From NCBI RefSeq assembly GCF_013340205.1, contig NZ_BJTG01000007.1:124001-188000 (forward strand): a stretch of 64,000 nucleotides of DNA. The letters run 5' to 3'. The translations under genes and the position numbers were made by a program. The DNA is from Anaeromyxobacter diazotrophicus (GTDB lineage: Bacteria; Myxococcota; Myxococcia; Myxococcales; Anaeromyxobacteraceae). Of this stretch, positions 47,899 through 56,551 are shown piece by piece (the stretch's first letter is position 1; each line of letters begins with the position of its first letter). The notes under the pieces are model-generated. The model was not told the DNA's origin. It saw only the letters and a list, made by a program, of their open reading frames with translations, and searched no databases.

Positions 47899-49587
47899 GT
47901 GCTGTACTACGGCGACCGCCTCCGCGAGGCCTCGCCGCGCGAGCTCCTGGCCGCCGCGCGAGCGCGGCTCGGCGAGCGCGGGCCCCAGGCGCCGCGCGCG
48001 GCCTTCCTCGAGGCGGCGTCGCTGGCGCAGGGCCTGGCGGACCGCGCCTTCGAGGCGCGCGGCGAGGACGGGCCCGACGCGCTCGCGGACGCCGCCCTGG
48101 CCCTGACCGCCGCGCTGGCGCGCCGGGCCTGGACCGCCTGGGAGGGCCGGCCGGCGGCGGGCGCGCCCCCGCCGGAGCTGGAGGCGCTCGCCGCGCTGCC
48201 GCTGCCGCCCACCGTGCGAGTGAAGGAGCCGGAGGGCCATGCGCACTACGCGCTCTACCCCGAGACCTACGCGCTCGCCGCGCGCGACCTGCCCCGCGAC
48301 CGTCCGTGGATCGCCGTCGGCGTGCGGAGCATCGGGACTGGCCTCGGCGCGATGGCCGCCGCCGCGCTCGGGGCCGCGGCGCTCGTGACGGTGCGCCCCG
48401 TCGGACACCCGCACGCGCGCGCGCTCCGGCTCTCGCCCGAGCTGCGCGCGCGCCTCGCGGACGCCGCGCGCCGCGGGGCGCGCTTCGCGGTCGCCGACGA
48501 GGGGCCGGGGCTCTCGGGCAGCTCCTTCCTGGCGGTCGCGCGCGCGCTCGACGAGGCGGGCGCGCCGCGCGAGCGGGTCACCTTCCTGCCCGCCCACCTG
48601 AACGACCCCGGTCCGGCCGCGGCCGAGCGGGACCGCGCGCGCTGGCGCGAGGTGGACCGGCGGGTGGTGCCGTTCGAGGAGGCGGTGCTGCCGCGAGTGC
48701 GCGCCGCCGTGACGGCGCTCACCGGCGAGGCCGAGCTGTCGGACCTGTCGGCCGGCGCCTGGCGGGCGCACGCGATCGCGCCGGGCCGCCGCCTCCCGCC
48801 CGTCTTCCGCCAGCAGGAGCGCCGCAAGCTCCTCGCCCGCGCGCGGGGCGGGGCCTGGGTGGCCCGCTTCGCGGGGCTCGGCCGCTGCGCGGAGGAGACG
48901 CTCGCCCTGGCGCGGGCGCTGGCCACCGCCGGCTTCCTCCCGCCGCCGGCCGGGCTCGCCGAGGGCTTCCTCGTGCAGCCCTGGGTGGAGGCGCGCCCGC
49001 TCGAGGAGGTGGACCTCGCCGAGCCGGTGCTCGTGGAGCACCTCGCGCGCTACCTGGCGTTCCGGGCCGGCGCCTTCCCGGCGACGCCGGGAGAGGGAGC
49101 GGACCCGGCGGCGCTGCTCGAGCTCCTGCGGGTGAACGCCGGCGAGGCGCTCGGGCCGGTCGCGGCGGCGGCGGTGGACCGGTACGCAGCCGGCGCCCGG
49201 GAGGCGGCGCGGCTCCGGCCGGTGCGGGTGGACGGCAAGCTGGAGCGGTGGGAGTGGCTCGTGGACGGCGGCGGGCGCCTCGTCAAGGCCGACGCGCTCG
49301 ACCACGCCCGGGGCCACGACCTGGCCGGCGCGCAGCCCATCGCCTGGGACGTCGCGGCGGCGGAGGTCGAGCTGGGGCTGTCGCCGGGCGCCGCCGGGGA
49401 GCTTCGCGCCCGGGTCGCGCCCGGGGCCTCGGCGGGCGCGCTCGCGTTCCTGCGCGCCGCCTACCTCGCCCACCGCCTCGGCCGCTGGACCTTCGCGCTC
49501 GCGACCGAGGGCGACCCCGCGGAGCGGGCCCTGGTCGAGGCGGAGCTGGGGCGCTACCGGGGGCTCCTGGCCACGGCGCTCGGCTGA
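47899..49587 (+). CDS. Two-domain protein: phosphoribosyltransferase-like plus possible kinase-like domain
   Basis: A 562-residue protein I cannot assign to a named family. Residues about 130-280 look like a type I PRTase fold: IAVGVRSIGTGLGAMAAAAL then VADEGPGLSGSSFLAVARAL (about 198-217), comparable to the PRPP-binding DEGxxxGS loop. From about 300 (RRKLLARARGGAWVARFAGL) to the end there is a segment with kinase-like features: an early basic strand, FLVQPWVEARPLEEVD as a hinge-like region, and VDGKLERWEWLVDGG with VKADALDHARGHDL. The APH/kinase reading is tentative. GTG start; weak Shine-Dalgarno. It lies 24 bp after a DSP phosphatase. Confidence 0.6.
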   Translation: MLYYGDRLREASPRELLAAARARLGERGPQAPRAAFLEAASLAQGLADRAFEARGEDGPDALADAALALTAALARRAWTAWEGRPAAGAPPPELEALAALPLPPTVRVKEPEGHAHYALYPETYALAARDLPRDRPWIAVGVRSIGTGLGAMAAAALGAAALVTVRPVGHPHARALRLSPELRARLADAARRGARFAVADEGPGLSGSSFLAVARALDEAGAPRERVTFLPAHLNDPGPAAAERDRARWREVDRRVVPFEEAVLPRVRAAVTALTGEAELSDLSAGAWRAHAIAPGRRLPPVFRQQERRKLLARARGGAWVARFAGLGRCAEETLALARALATAGFLPPPAGLAEGFLVQPWVEARPLEEVDLAEPVLVEHLARYLAFRAGAFPATPGEGADPAALLELLRVNAGEALGPVAAAAVDRYAAGAREAARLRPVRVDGKLERWEWLVDGGGRLVKADALDHARGHDLAGAQPIAWDVAAAEVELGLSPGAAGELRARVAPGASAGALAFLRAAYLAHRLGRWTFALATEGDPAERALVEAELGRYRGLLATALG

Positions 49588-49594
49588 GCGCCGC

Positions 49595-50479
49595 TCACCG
49601 CGCGTACCGCCTCGTCATCCGCGCGCAGAAGTCGGCGAACTCCTCCACCCGCTGCGGCGGGCTCGTGTGGTGGGGCCGCACCCCGCGGTGCTCGGGCGTG
49701 AAGCAGTAGGTCACGGTCACGTCGAACGGCTCGAGCGCGCGCATCTGCCGGTCGAACCACGCCTCGGCGCCCTCGCGGAAGCTGTCGGCCCAGGAGAGCC
49801 CGGTGCGCAGCTTCTTCACCCCCAGCTTCCGCAGCCACGCGACGCCGTCGTCGAGGCGCGGGTCCTGGAAGTGGAACCACTGGCAGATGCCGAGCGCGGG
49901 CGTGTAGTCGGCGAAGTGGCGCAGCGCGAGCTTGGGGGCGCCGTCCTCGCGGAGGAGCCCCATGTAGAAGTGCCGGTAGTAGGAGGAGCCCTCCGCCTCC
50001 CGGTGGCGGGTGGTGGCGGGCCAGGCCCTGGGCAGGTCGAAGAGGCTGTACCAGTGCACCCGCGGCGCCCGCTCCAGGATGAGCTCGGCGGTCCGGCGCA
50101 GCCCGAACTCCTGCACCTCCTCCGCGCCGAAGCTCGAGACGCCCACCTCGCTCACCCACACCGGGTGGCGCACCGCGGCCCGGACCTCGTCGAGGCGCGC
50201 CGGCCACTCGTGGATGGGCCAGTGGTTCCAGTCGAGGGGGAAGCCGTGGACCGCCACCGCGTCGACCGCGTCGAGGGCGCCGTGGTCGCCGAGGAGCCGC
50301 AGGAAGGCCGGGTCGATGGGGGAGATGCCGCCCAGCACCCGCGTCACCTCCGCCTCCGCCGCCACGGCGGCGCCCGCGGCGCGCACCATCGCGCCGAACG
50401 TCGCCCACTGCGGGTCGAGCTGGAAGTCCCAGTGCGAGAGGTTGTTGGGCTCGTTCCAGAGCATGACGGCCTCGATCAC
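49595..50479 (-). CDS. Glycosidase-like TIM-barrel protein, apparently circularly permuted
   Basis: A 294-residue protein. It opens with VIEAVMLWNEPNNLSHWDF, where WNEP carries the general acid Glu of clan A glycosidases (residue 10), and has a second Glu in VWVSEVGVSSFG (about 110), the nucleophile position. The second half (LGICQWFHFQDPRLDDGVAW onward, RTGLSWADSF, TVTYCFTPEHRG, EEFADFCARMTRRY) reads like the first half of a GH39-type barrel, so the order appears permuted. No signal peptide. GTG start overlaps the methyltransferase stop by 4 bases. Likely acts on a glycoside made by this cluster. Confidence 0.75.
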   Translation of the reverse strand: MIEAVMLWNEPNNLSHWDFQLDPQWATFGAMVRAAGAAVAAEAEVTRVLGGISPIDPAFLRLLGDHGALDAVDAVAVHGFPLDWNHWPIHEWPARLDEVRAAVRHPVWVSEVGVSSFGAEEVQEFGLRRTAELILERAPRVHWYSLFDLPRAWPATTRHREAEGSSYYRHFYMGLLREDGAPKLALRHFADYTPALGICQWFHFQDPRLDDGVAWLRKLGVKKLRTGLSWADSFREGAEAWFDRQMRALEPFDVTVTYCFTPEHRGVRPHHTSPPQRVEEFADFCARMTRRYAR

Positions 50480-51261
50480 GGCGGCCCCTCCTCGCCGGCC
50501 GCCGGTCCGCGCGCGGGGTACACCGCGCCGTCCGGCGTGGGCCGCGCGCCGCGGCGGCAGAGGTAGACCTCGGTCCCGGGCACCGCGCGCGGCTCGAAGC
50601 CGGAGGCCCGGAGCAGCGCCTCCGCCCCGGCGCGGTTCGGGATCCACCAGTTGGTCCAGTCGCGGGCGTAGGCGTGCTCCACGAAGTGGAGCTTGGGCCA
50701 GGAGGGGTGATCGAAGATCTCGCGCTCGTCGAACGGGTAGTCGCGGGCGACCGGGAACGCGCCCTGCGAGCCGCGCAGCATGCTCTGGAAGACGAGCGTC
50801 TCGCCCACCGCGTGCTCGTGGAGGAGGTCGAGCGCGAGCAGCGGGTGCCGCAGGTGGTAGAGCACGCCCATGAACAGCACCAGGTCGAAGCGCTCGCCGA
50901 GCCGGGCGACGTCGTAGACCGAGAGCTGGCGCAGCTCCAGCTCCAGCCCGGAGACCTCGCTGGCCAGCCGCGCCTGCGCCAGGTACCGCTCGTCCGAGTC
51001 GAGCCCCACCACCCGCGCCGCCCCGCGGCGCTTCATCTCCAGCGAGAAGAACCCGGCGTTGCAGCCGACGTCGAGCACGGTCCGGCCGTCGAGCCGCGCC
51101 GGGAGCGCGTCCGAGATGGCGCGCCAGACGATGGCGGGGTAGTCGCCGAGGAAGTGGTCCGGCGCCGTCCGGACGCCGCCCAGGTCGAGGTTGTGGAACC
51201 AGTCGCCGAGCGCGTGGACGCGCCGCTCGATCTCCTGCCTGGACAGCCCGCTCCGGGACAT
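50476..51261 (-). CDS. SAM-dependent methyltransferase
   Basis: A 261-residue enzyme with SAM motif I VLDVGCNAGFFSLEMKRRG (residues about 62-80), Asp of motif II in VVGLDSDERY and LVLFMGVLYHLRHPLLAL as the post-II region. The wording is like CmoB and the TIGR04290 group of cluster-associated methyltransferases, but it lacks a tRNA context. It may methylate a sugar or lipid-linked product. ATG 51261 has GGGGGG-A-G sequence upstream; the C-terminus is Pro/Gly/Ala-rich. Confidence 0.85.
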   Translation of the reverse strand: MSRSGLSRQEIERRVHALGDWFHNLDLGGVRTAPDHFLGDYPAIVWRAISDALPARLDGRTVLDVGCNAGFFSLEMKRRGAARVVGLDSDERYLAQARLASEVSGLELELRQLSVYDVARLGERFDLVLFMGVLYHLRHPLLALDLLHEHAVGETLVFQSMLRGSQGAFPVARDYPFDEREIFDHPSWPKLHFVEHAYARDWTNWWIPNRAGAEALLRASGFEPRAVPGTEVYLCRRGARPTPDGAVYPARGPAAGEEGPP

Positions 51262-51306
51262 CCCCCCTCCTCGCGGCCCGGGGGGAGGGCGGGCCGCCCC
51301 GGAAAG

Positions 51307-53127
51307 CTATGCAGCCGGGGCGCGGGCGTTCATCGCCCGCCGGGGCGCGGCGCGCTCCGGCGCCGGCGCGAGCAGGCCGCGGGTCTGCTTCAGGACCAGG
51401 CGGGCGTACTCGCCGCCGCGCGCCATCAGCTCGGCGTGCGAGCCCTGCTCCGCGATGCGGCCGTCGCGCAGGACCAGGATGCGATCGGCGTTCACCACCG
51501 TCGAGAGGCGGTGGGCGATGGAGAAGGTGGTCCGCCCCGCCATCACGCGGTCGAGCGCCTCCTGCACGAGCGCCTCGGACTCGGCGTCGAGGGCGCTCGT
51601 CGGCTCGTCCAGGATGAGGATGGCGGGCCGCTTGAGGAGCGCCCGCGCGATGGCGATCCGCTGGCGCTCGCCGGCCGAGAGGCGCGCGCCGCGCTCGCCG
51701 ACCACGGTGTCGTAGCCCTGCGGCAGCCGGCTCACGAAGTCGTGGGCGTTGGCGAGCCGCGCCGCCTCCTCGATCTCCTCCCGCGTGGCCTCGGGGCGCC
51801 CGTAGGCGATGTTCTCGCGCACCGTCTCGTTGAAGAGGAGCGCGTCCTGCAGGACGGCGCCGATCTGCCGGCGGACCGAGCGCTGGCGCAGCTCGCGCAG
51901 GTCCCGGCCGTCCACCCTCACCGCCCCGGCGATCGGGTCGTAGAAGCGCTGCAGCAGGGTGACGAGCGTGGTCTTGCCGGCGCCGCTCGGGCCCACCAGC
52001 GCCACGCGCTCGCCCGGCCGGACGTGGAGGTCGATGCCGTCGAGGAGCAGCGGCCCGCCGGCGAAGCGGAAGGAGACCCCCTCGAAGTGCACCTCGCCCC
52101 GGAGCGGGCCGGGCTCCGAGGCGGCGGGCGCATCGGCGAGGGCGTCCTCGGTGTCGAGCAGCGAGAACACGCCGTCGAGGGACACCTTGGCCGTCTGCAG
52201 CGTCCGGTAGACGCCGGAGAGCCCCTGCACCGGCGCGAAGAGCGAGCCGAGGTAGCCGAGCACCGCGACCAGCGTGCCCACGGTGACCTGGCCCCGGAGC
52301 ACGAGCGCGCCGCCGACCGCCAGCGTCGCCAGCCGCGCGGCGGCGGCCACCGCGCTCTGCAGCGCGCCCACCCCGGCGTCGTAGGCGACGCCGTCCCGCA
52401 CCACCTCGTTCGCCTCGCGGACCTGGCCGAGGAAGCGCTTCCGCTCCGCGTCCTCCATCGCGAAGCTCTTCACGGTGACGATCCCGGAGAGCACCTCGTT
52501 GAACCGGGAGTAGATGCGGGCCCAGCGGTCGAGCAGCGCCTTCTCGCGGCGCGTCTGGCGCGGGGCCGCGGCGAAGGCGATGAGCGCGGGCAGCGGCGCG
52601 AAGAGGACCACCGTCGCGGCGAGGCGGACGTCGAGGCGGAAGAGGATGGCGCTCGCCAGGGCCAGGTACACGACCGAGGGGACCACGTTGAACGCGACCT
52701 CGTGCAGGCCGTTCACGAACCCCTGCACGTTCCGGTCGAGCCGGGTCATCACCGCGCCGACCGGCTCCTGGCGGTGGAACGCGACCGGCAGCCCGTGCAG
52801 CGCGGTGACGCACTGCTCGGTGATGGCGAACTGCACCTGGAGCCGCGTCCGCCAGGTGAGCCAGTTGCCGAGCGCCCCGCCCGCCTCGCGGGCGAGGTAG
52901 ACGCCCGCCAGGAGGAGCACGCCGCGCACGAGCGGGCCGCGGGCGCCGGAGCCGAGGCCGTCGATGACGCTGCGGAGGACGAGCGGCTCGGCGGCGGAGA
53001 GGCCCGCGGCGCCGAGCGCGAGCGCCAGGATGCCGGCGATGGGGAGCGCGTGAGGCCGGAGGAACGCCAGGGCCCGGCGGCGCGGAGAGGGCCTCCGGGC
53101 GGGGGCGAAAAGGTGGAGGCGCTCCAT
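51307..53127 (-). CDS. ABC exporter (fused membrane and ATPase domains)
   Basis: A 606-residue half-transporter of the MsbA/lipid-exporter type. About six membrane helices (about 20-330), then the nucleotide-binding domain: Walker A VGPSGAGKTTL (about 405), Q-loop GAVLQDALLF, signature LSAGERQR, Walker B ILILDEPTSALD, H-loop AHRLST. It dimerises and exports a hydrophobic or glycosylated product; in a glycan cluster a glycolipid or glycoside is likely. Its ATG lies within a perfect palindrome (53124-53140). Confidence 0.94.
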   Translation of the reverse strand: MERLHLFAPARRPSPRRRALAFLRPHALPIAGILALALGAAGLSAAEPLVLRSVIDGLGSGARGPLVRGVLLLAGVYLAREAGGALGNWLTWRTRLQVQFAITEQCVTALHGLPVAFHRQEPVGAVMTRLDRNVQGFVNGLHEVAFNVVPSVVYLALASAILFRLDVRLAATVVLFAPLPALIAFAAAPRQTRREKALLDRWARIYSRFNEVLSGIVTVKSFAMEDAERKRFLGQVREANEVVRDGVAYDAGVGALQSAVAAAARLATLAVGGALVLRGQVTVGTLVAVLGYLGSLFAPVQGLSGVYRTLQTAKVSLDGVFSLLDTEDALADAPAASEPGPLRGEVHFEGVSFRFAGGPLLLDGIDLHVRPGERVALVGPSGAGKTTLVTLLQRFYDPIAGAVRVDGRDLRELRQRSVRRQIGAVLQDALLFNETVRENIAYGRPEATREEIEEAARLANAHDFVSRLPQGYDTVVGERGARLSAGERQRIAIARALLKRPAILILDEPTSALDAESEALVQEALDRVMAGRTTFSIAHRLSTVVNADRILVLRDGRIAEQGSHAELMARGGEYARLVLKQTRGLLAPAPERAAPRRAMNARAPAA

Positions 53128-53140
53128 ACGGGGCGTATGG
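53124..53140 (-). promoter_or_regulatory. Perfect inverted repeat over the ABC exporter start codon
   Basis: CCATACG-GGG-CGTATGG, 7-bp arms and 3-bp spacer. On the mRNA the downstream arm contains the AUG, and a GGAAGG Shine-Dalgarno candidate lies 19 bases upstream, so a hairpin could mask the start codon; it could also be an operator. Confidence 0.5.
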
Positions 53141-53154
53141 CTATCACCTTCCGC

Positions 53155-54318
53155 TCAGGAAGGACAGGTACCCGATAGAACAGGGGTTTCTGGCGCGGAG
53201 GGCCCACAGCCACCCACCCCCGGGACCGGGTGCCCGAGCGCGCTCAGGATGGCGCAGAGCTCGTCCACGCGGTGCGCGCAGGTGTGGCGCGCCCGGACGG
53301 TCTCGAGCCCGCGCGCCGCGAGCCCGGCGGCGAGCGCGGGATCGCCGAGCACCGCCCGGAGGTGGCGCGCCATCTCGGCGCCGTCCCGGGCGACGAGGAA
53401 GTCCTCGCCGGGCCGGAACAGCCCCTCGGCGTCCCGCCACGGCGCCGAGACGAGCGGGATCCCGCACGCCAGCGCCTCGAAGGGCCGGATGGTCGGGATG
53501 CCCGGCAGGGCGAGGACGTACGGCCGGCGCGGCACGTGGACGGTCACCCGGTGCGCCGCGAAGGCGCGCGGCGCCTCGAAGTTCGGGAGGTAGCCGCGGT
53601 AGGCGACGCCCGCCTCGGAGAGCGCGCGCCGCGCCGCCTCCGGGTAGCGGACCCCGTGGACGCGCGCGCGCAGCCCGAGCGCCCGGACCGGCCCGAGCAG
53701 GAACTCGTGCAGCTCCGCGGTGCGCTCCTCGTCGCCCCAGTTGCCGATCCAGACCAGGTCGCCTTCTCCCGGGACGCCCGGGAGCGGCCGGAACACGCGC
53801 GTGTCGGCCGCCTCGTGCCAGGTGAAGGCGCGCCGCGCCCAGCCGCGGCGCAGGTAGAGCTCGCGGATGACCTCGCCGAACGCCAGGACCGCGTCGTAGC
53901 CGTCGAGGTCGAAGGCCGCCATCGCGCCCGGGTCGGTGACCGCGCGGTGGTGGGTGTCGTGGAAGAGGAGCGCGTACCGGCCCCCGCGGCGGCGGTGGGC
54001 GCCGACCTGGCGGACGAGCGCCGGGTCGCTCCACTCGTGCACGAGCACGAGGCCGGCGCCGTCGAGCGCCTGGTCGAGGTCGAGCGCGTCGAGCCGGTAG
54101 CGCTCCGGGGCGAGCCGTGGGTAGGCGGCGTGGAACCCCGCGAGCGCTTCCGGCCCGGCGTCGGCGAGCAGGTTCGAGAGGCTCCAGCCGCCGTCCGGCT
54201 CGAGGAGCCGGACCTCGTGGCCGCGCGCCGCCAGCTCGGTCGCCACCCCGCGCAGGAAGTGGGCGTTCCCGTGGTTCCAGTCGGACAGGGCCGAGTGGCA
54301 GAAGATCACCACCCGCAC
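53155..54318 (-). CDS. CgeB-type glycosyltransferase 1
   Basis: A 387-residue GT-B glycosyltransferase resembling CgeB proteins: N-terminal IFCHSALSDWNHGNAHFLRG, LLFHDTHHRAV, then VWIGNWGDEERTAELHEFLL and the C-terminal donor-site segment IRPFEALACGIPLVSAPW with LFRPGEDFLVARDG. The nucleotide-sugar donor is unknown. It overlaps the preceding GT4 gene by 13 bases (GTG 54318). The final 20 residues (Gly/Pro-rich) are not conserved. Confidence 0.87.
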   Translation of the reverse strand: MRVVIFCHSALSDWNHGNAHFLRGVATELAARGHEVRLLEPDGGWSLSNLLADAGPEALAGFHAAYPRLAPERYRLDALDLDQALDGAGLVLVHEWSDPALVRQVGAHRRRGGRYALLFHDTHHRAVTDPGAMAAFDLDGYDAVLAFGEVIRELYLRRGWARRAFTWHEAADTRVFRPLPGVPGEGDLVWIGNWGDEERTAELHEFLLGPVRALGLRARVHGVRYPEAARRALSEAGVAYRGYLPNFEAPRAFAAHRVTVHVPRRPYVLALPGIPTIRPFEALACGIPLVSAPWRDAEGLFRPGEDFLVARDGAEMARHLRAVLGDPALAAGLAARGLETVRARHTCAHRVDELCAILSALGHPVPGVGGCGPSAPETPVLSGTCPS

Positions 54319-55421
54319 GACGCCGCCTCCGGCGCGCTCGCGGCCCGCCCGGCGAGCAGCGCGCGGTAGGCCTCGAGGTAGCCGCTCGCCATGCGCTCCG
54401 GCGAGAGGGTGAGGCCCCGCTCGCGCGCGAGCGCGCCCATCCTGGCGCGCAGCTCGGGCCGCTCCGCGAGCCGGCGCAGCGCCGCCGCGAGCCCCTCCGC
54501 CGACGCGGGGTCGACGAACAGCGCGGCGCCGCTCCACAGCTCGCGCAGAGAGGGCGTGTCGCCCAGCACCAGCGCGCAGCCGGCCAGCGCCGCCTCCAGC
54601 ACCGAGAGGCCGAACGGCTCGTAGCGCGCGGGCAGCGCGTAGACGGCGGCGCGGCGGAAGAAGTTCGCCAGCGCTTCGGGGCGGAGGCGGCCGAGCGGGC
54701 GGGCGTGGCGCGAGCGCGGGGCGGGGGCGCCGGCCGCGTCCGGGTGCGCCTCCTCGCCCGCGAGCAGCACCGGCCAGGGGAGGTCGCCGGCGACCGCGTC
54801 GAGCAGCCGCGCGTTCTTCGCCTCGTCCCACAGCCGCCCCGCGCAGAGGATGAACGGCTCCTTCTCGGCGGGGGTGAAGCGCGCCGGCGAGCGGCCGTTG
54901 GGGATGACGCGGGCGCGGGGCAGGGGGCCGTGGTGGCGCTCGAGCGCCTCCAGCATGAAGCGCGTCGGCGCGACCACCAGGTCCGCCCCGCGGAGGCCCC
55001 GCGCCACCTCGGCGCGGTAACGGGCGAAGCTCGGCGGCGGGGGCTCGCCCCGGACCGCCTCGAACCAGGAGCACACGCAGGAGTGGCCGACCACCAGCCG
55101 CGGCGCCGCGAACGGCAGGGCGCCGTGCGCGAACTCGTCGAGGTGGACCACGTCCGGGGCGAGCCGCGCCTCCAGCTCGAGCAGCCAGTCTCCAGCGCGG
55201 GCCACGTCCTCCCAGGGCTCCTCCATCCACTCCAGCCGGCCCTGGCTCTCGAACACCTCCAGCCCGGAGATCCGCCGCGCCTCGTCCCACTGGTCGGGGG
55301 AGAGCATCCGCCCCTGCGTGGCCAGCGCCACCTGCGCGCCCGCGCGGCCGAGCGCCGCCGCCAGTTCGAGGGCGTAGGTGAAGACGCCGCCCACCGTGTC
55401 GGCGGTCATGAGGACGTTCAC
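54306..55421 (-). CDS. Glycosyltransferase family 4
   Basis: A 371-residue GT-B enzyme: N-terminal MTADTVGGVFTYALELAAAL, acceptor side with VVGHSCVCSWFEAV, and the retaining-GT signature PARYEPFGLSVLEAALAGC (Glu pair, about 290-308) with the donor loop RLWDEAKNARLLD. It transfers a sugar with retention, probably onto the product of this operon. GTG 55421 overlaps the oxidoreductase stop by 4 bases. Confidence 0.92.
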   Translation of the reverse strand: MNVLMTADTVGGVFTYALELAAALGRAGAQVALATQGRMLSPDQWDEARRISGLEVFESQGRLEWMEEPWEDVARAGDWLLELEARLAPDVVHLDEFAHGALPFAAPRLVVGHSCVCSWFEAVRGEPPPPSFARYRAEVARGLRGADLVVAPTRFMLEALERHHGPLPRARVIPNGRSPARFTPAEKEPFILCAGRLWDEAKNARLLDAVAGDLPWPVLLAGEEAHPDAAGAPAPRSRHARPLGRLRPEALANFFRRAAVYALPARYEPFGLSVLEAALAGCALVLGDTPSLRELWSGAALFVDPASAEGLAAALRRLAERPELRARMGALARERGLTLSPERMASGYLEAYRALLAGRAASAPEAASCGW

Positions 55422-56551
55422 GGTCGGGCCACCGCGGCGGCCGCGTAGACGCCGTCGAGGACCTCCGCCACGCGCACGATCCCCTCCACCTCGGGATCGT
55501 AGCGGCCGCCCGCGGCGAGCGCCGCCGCGAAGGCGACCGCCGCCCGGCCGCCCCAGGCGTCGGGGGGCCCGGCCAGCCGCTCGCGCGCGGTGCCACGGAA
55601 GCGCTCGACCGTGAAGTCGTAGAACGAGCCGTTCACGTTGCGGAGCGCGGCGCCCCCCTCCGTCCCGTAGAACGAGGCCTCGATGACGCAGTCGCACCCC
55701 GCCGGCAGCCGCCAGGAGCAGGCCAGCCGGAGGGCGGGCCCACCGGGCACCTCGAGCAGCGCCGCGACGTGGTCCTCCACCTCGTCGCGCCCGGCGAGCG
55801 GGTGGCCCTGGGCGGAGGCGCGCGCGCCGACCACCGCCACCTCCGGGAAGTCGAGCGCCCACAGCGCCAGGTCGACGAGGTGGATGCCGAGGTCCATGAG
55901 GCACCCGCCGCCCGCCTGGCGCGCGTCGTAGAACCAGGCCTTGTCCGGTCCGTACGCGTTGTGGAAGACGAGGTCGACCGCGTAGACGCGGCCGAGCGCG
56001 CCGCCGCGGACGAGCTCGCGCAGGGCGGGGACGCCGGCCACGAAGCGGTAGGACAGGTCGACCGCGAGCAGCCGGTCCGCGGCGCGCGCCGCGTCGGCCA
56101 CGCGCCGCGCCTCGGCCGCATTGCGCCCGAGCGGCTTCTGGCAGAACACGGCCCGCCCGCGCTCGAGCGCCCGCACCGCCTGCTCGGCGTGGAGCGCGCT
56201 CGGGGTGGCGATGACGACGCCGTCGAGCGGGAGCTCCAGCAGCGCGTCGAGGGAGGACAGGGCGAGGCACCCCGGCGCCACCTCGGCGGCGGCGCGCGCC
56301 GGCCCCGCGGCCGCGTCCGCGACCGCCGCCACCTCGGCCAGCCCGCTCCGCGCCACCGCCTCCAGCCGGTGCTTGCCGATCCAGCCCACCCCGAGGAAGC
56401 CGAGGCGCGGCCGCCGCGAGGAGGCGGCCGCGGCAGCGGCCGAGCTCGCGGTCGCGGCCGACTTCGCGTTCGCGTTCGCGGTCGAGGTCGCGGTCGAGGT
56501 CGCGGTCGAGGTCGAGGTCGAGGTCGCGGTCGAGGTCGCGGTCGCGCTCAC
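55418..56551 (-). CDS. Gfo/Idh/MocA-family oxidoreductase
   Basis: A 377-residue NAD(P)-dependent dehydrogenase. About 45 N-terminal residues are Ala/Thr/Ser repeats encoded by a GGTCGN array; the Rossmann fold then starts with LGFLGVGWIGKHRLEAV. CQKPLGRNAAEARRV (family EKP-type motif) and GGGCLMDLGIHLVDLALWAL are present. It probably oxidises or reduces a hydroxyl of a sugar or inositol, perhaps together with the Zn-dehydrogenase encoded just upstream. GTG start overlaps that gene's stop. Confidence 0.92.
   Translation of the reverse strand: MSATATSTATSTSTSTATSTATSTANANAKSAATASSAAAAAASSRRPRLGFLGVGWIGKHRLEAVARSGLAEVAAVADAAAGPARAAAEVAPGCLALSSLDALLELPLDGVVIATPSALHAEQAVRALERGRAVFCQKPLGRNAAEARRVADAARAADRLLAVDLSYRFVAGVPALRELVRGGALGRVYAVDLVFHNAYGPDKAWFYDARQAGGGCLMDLGIHLVDLALWALDFPEVAVVGARASAQGHPLAGRDEVEDHVAALLEVPGGPALRLACSWRLPAGCDCVIEASFYGTEGGAALRNVNGSFYDFTVERFRGTARERLAGPPDAWGGRAAVAFAAALAAGGRYDPEVEGIVRVAEVLDGVYAAAAVARP
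56446..56551. repeat. GGTCGN hexamer array, locus 4
   Basis: About 105 bp of GGTCGC/GGTCGA units and decayed versions (GTTCGC) immediately after the GTG start of the Gfo/Idh gene, giving a long Ala-Thr/Ser-Thr tail ahead of the Rossmann fold. Confidence 0.85.
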
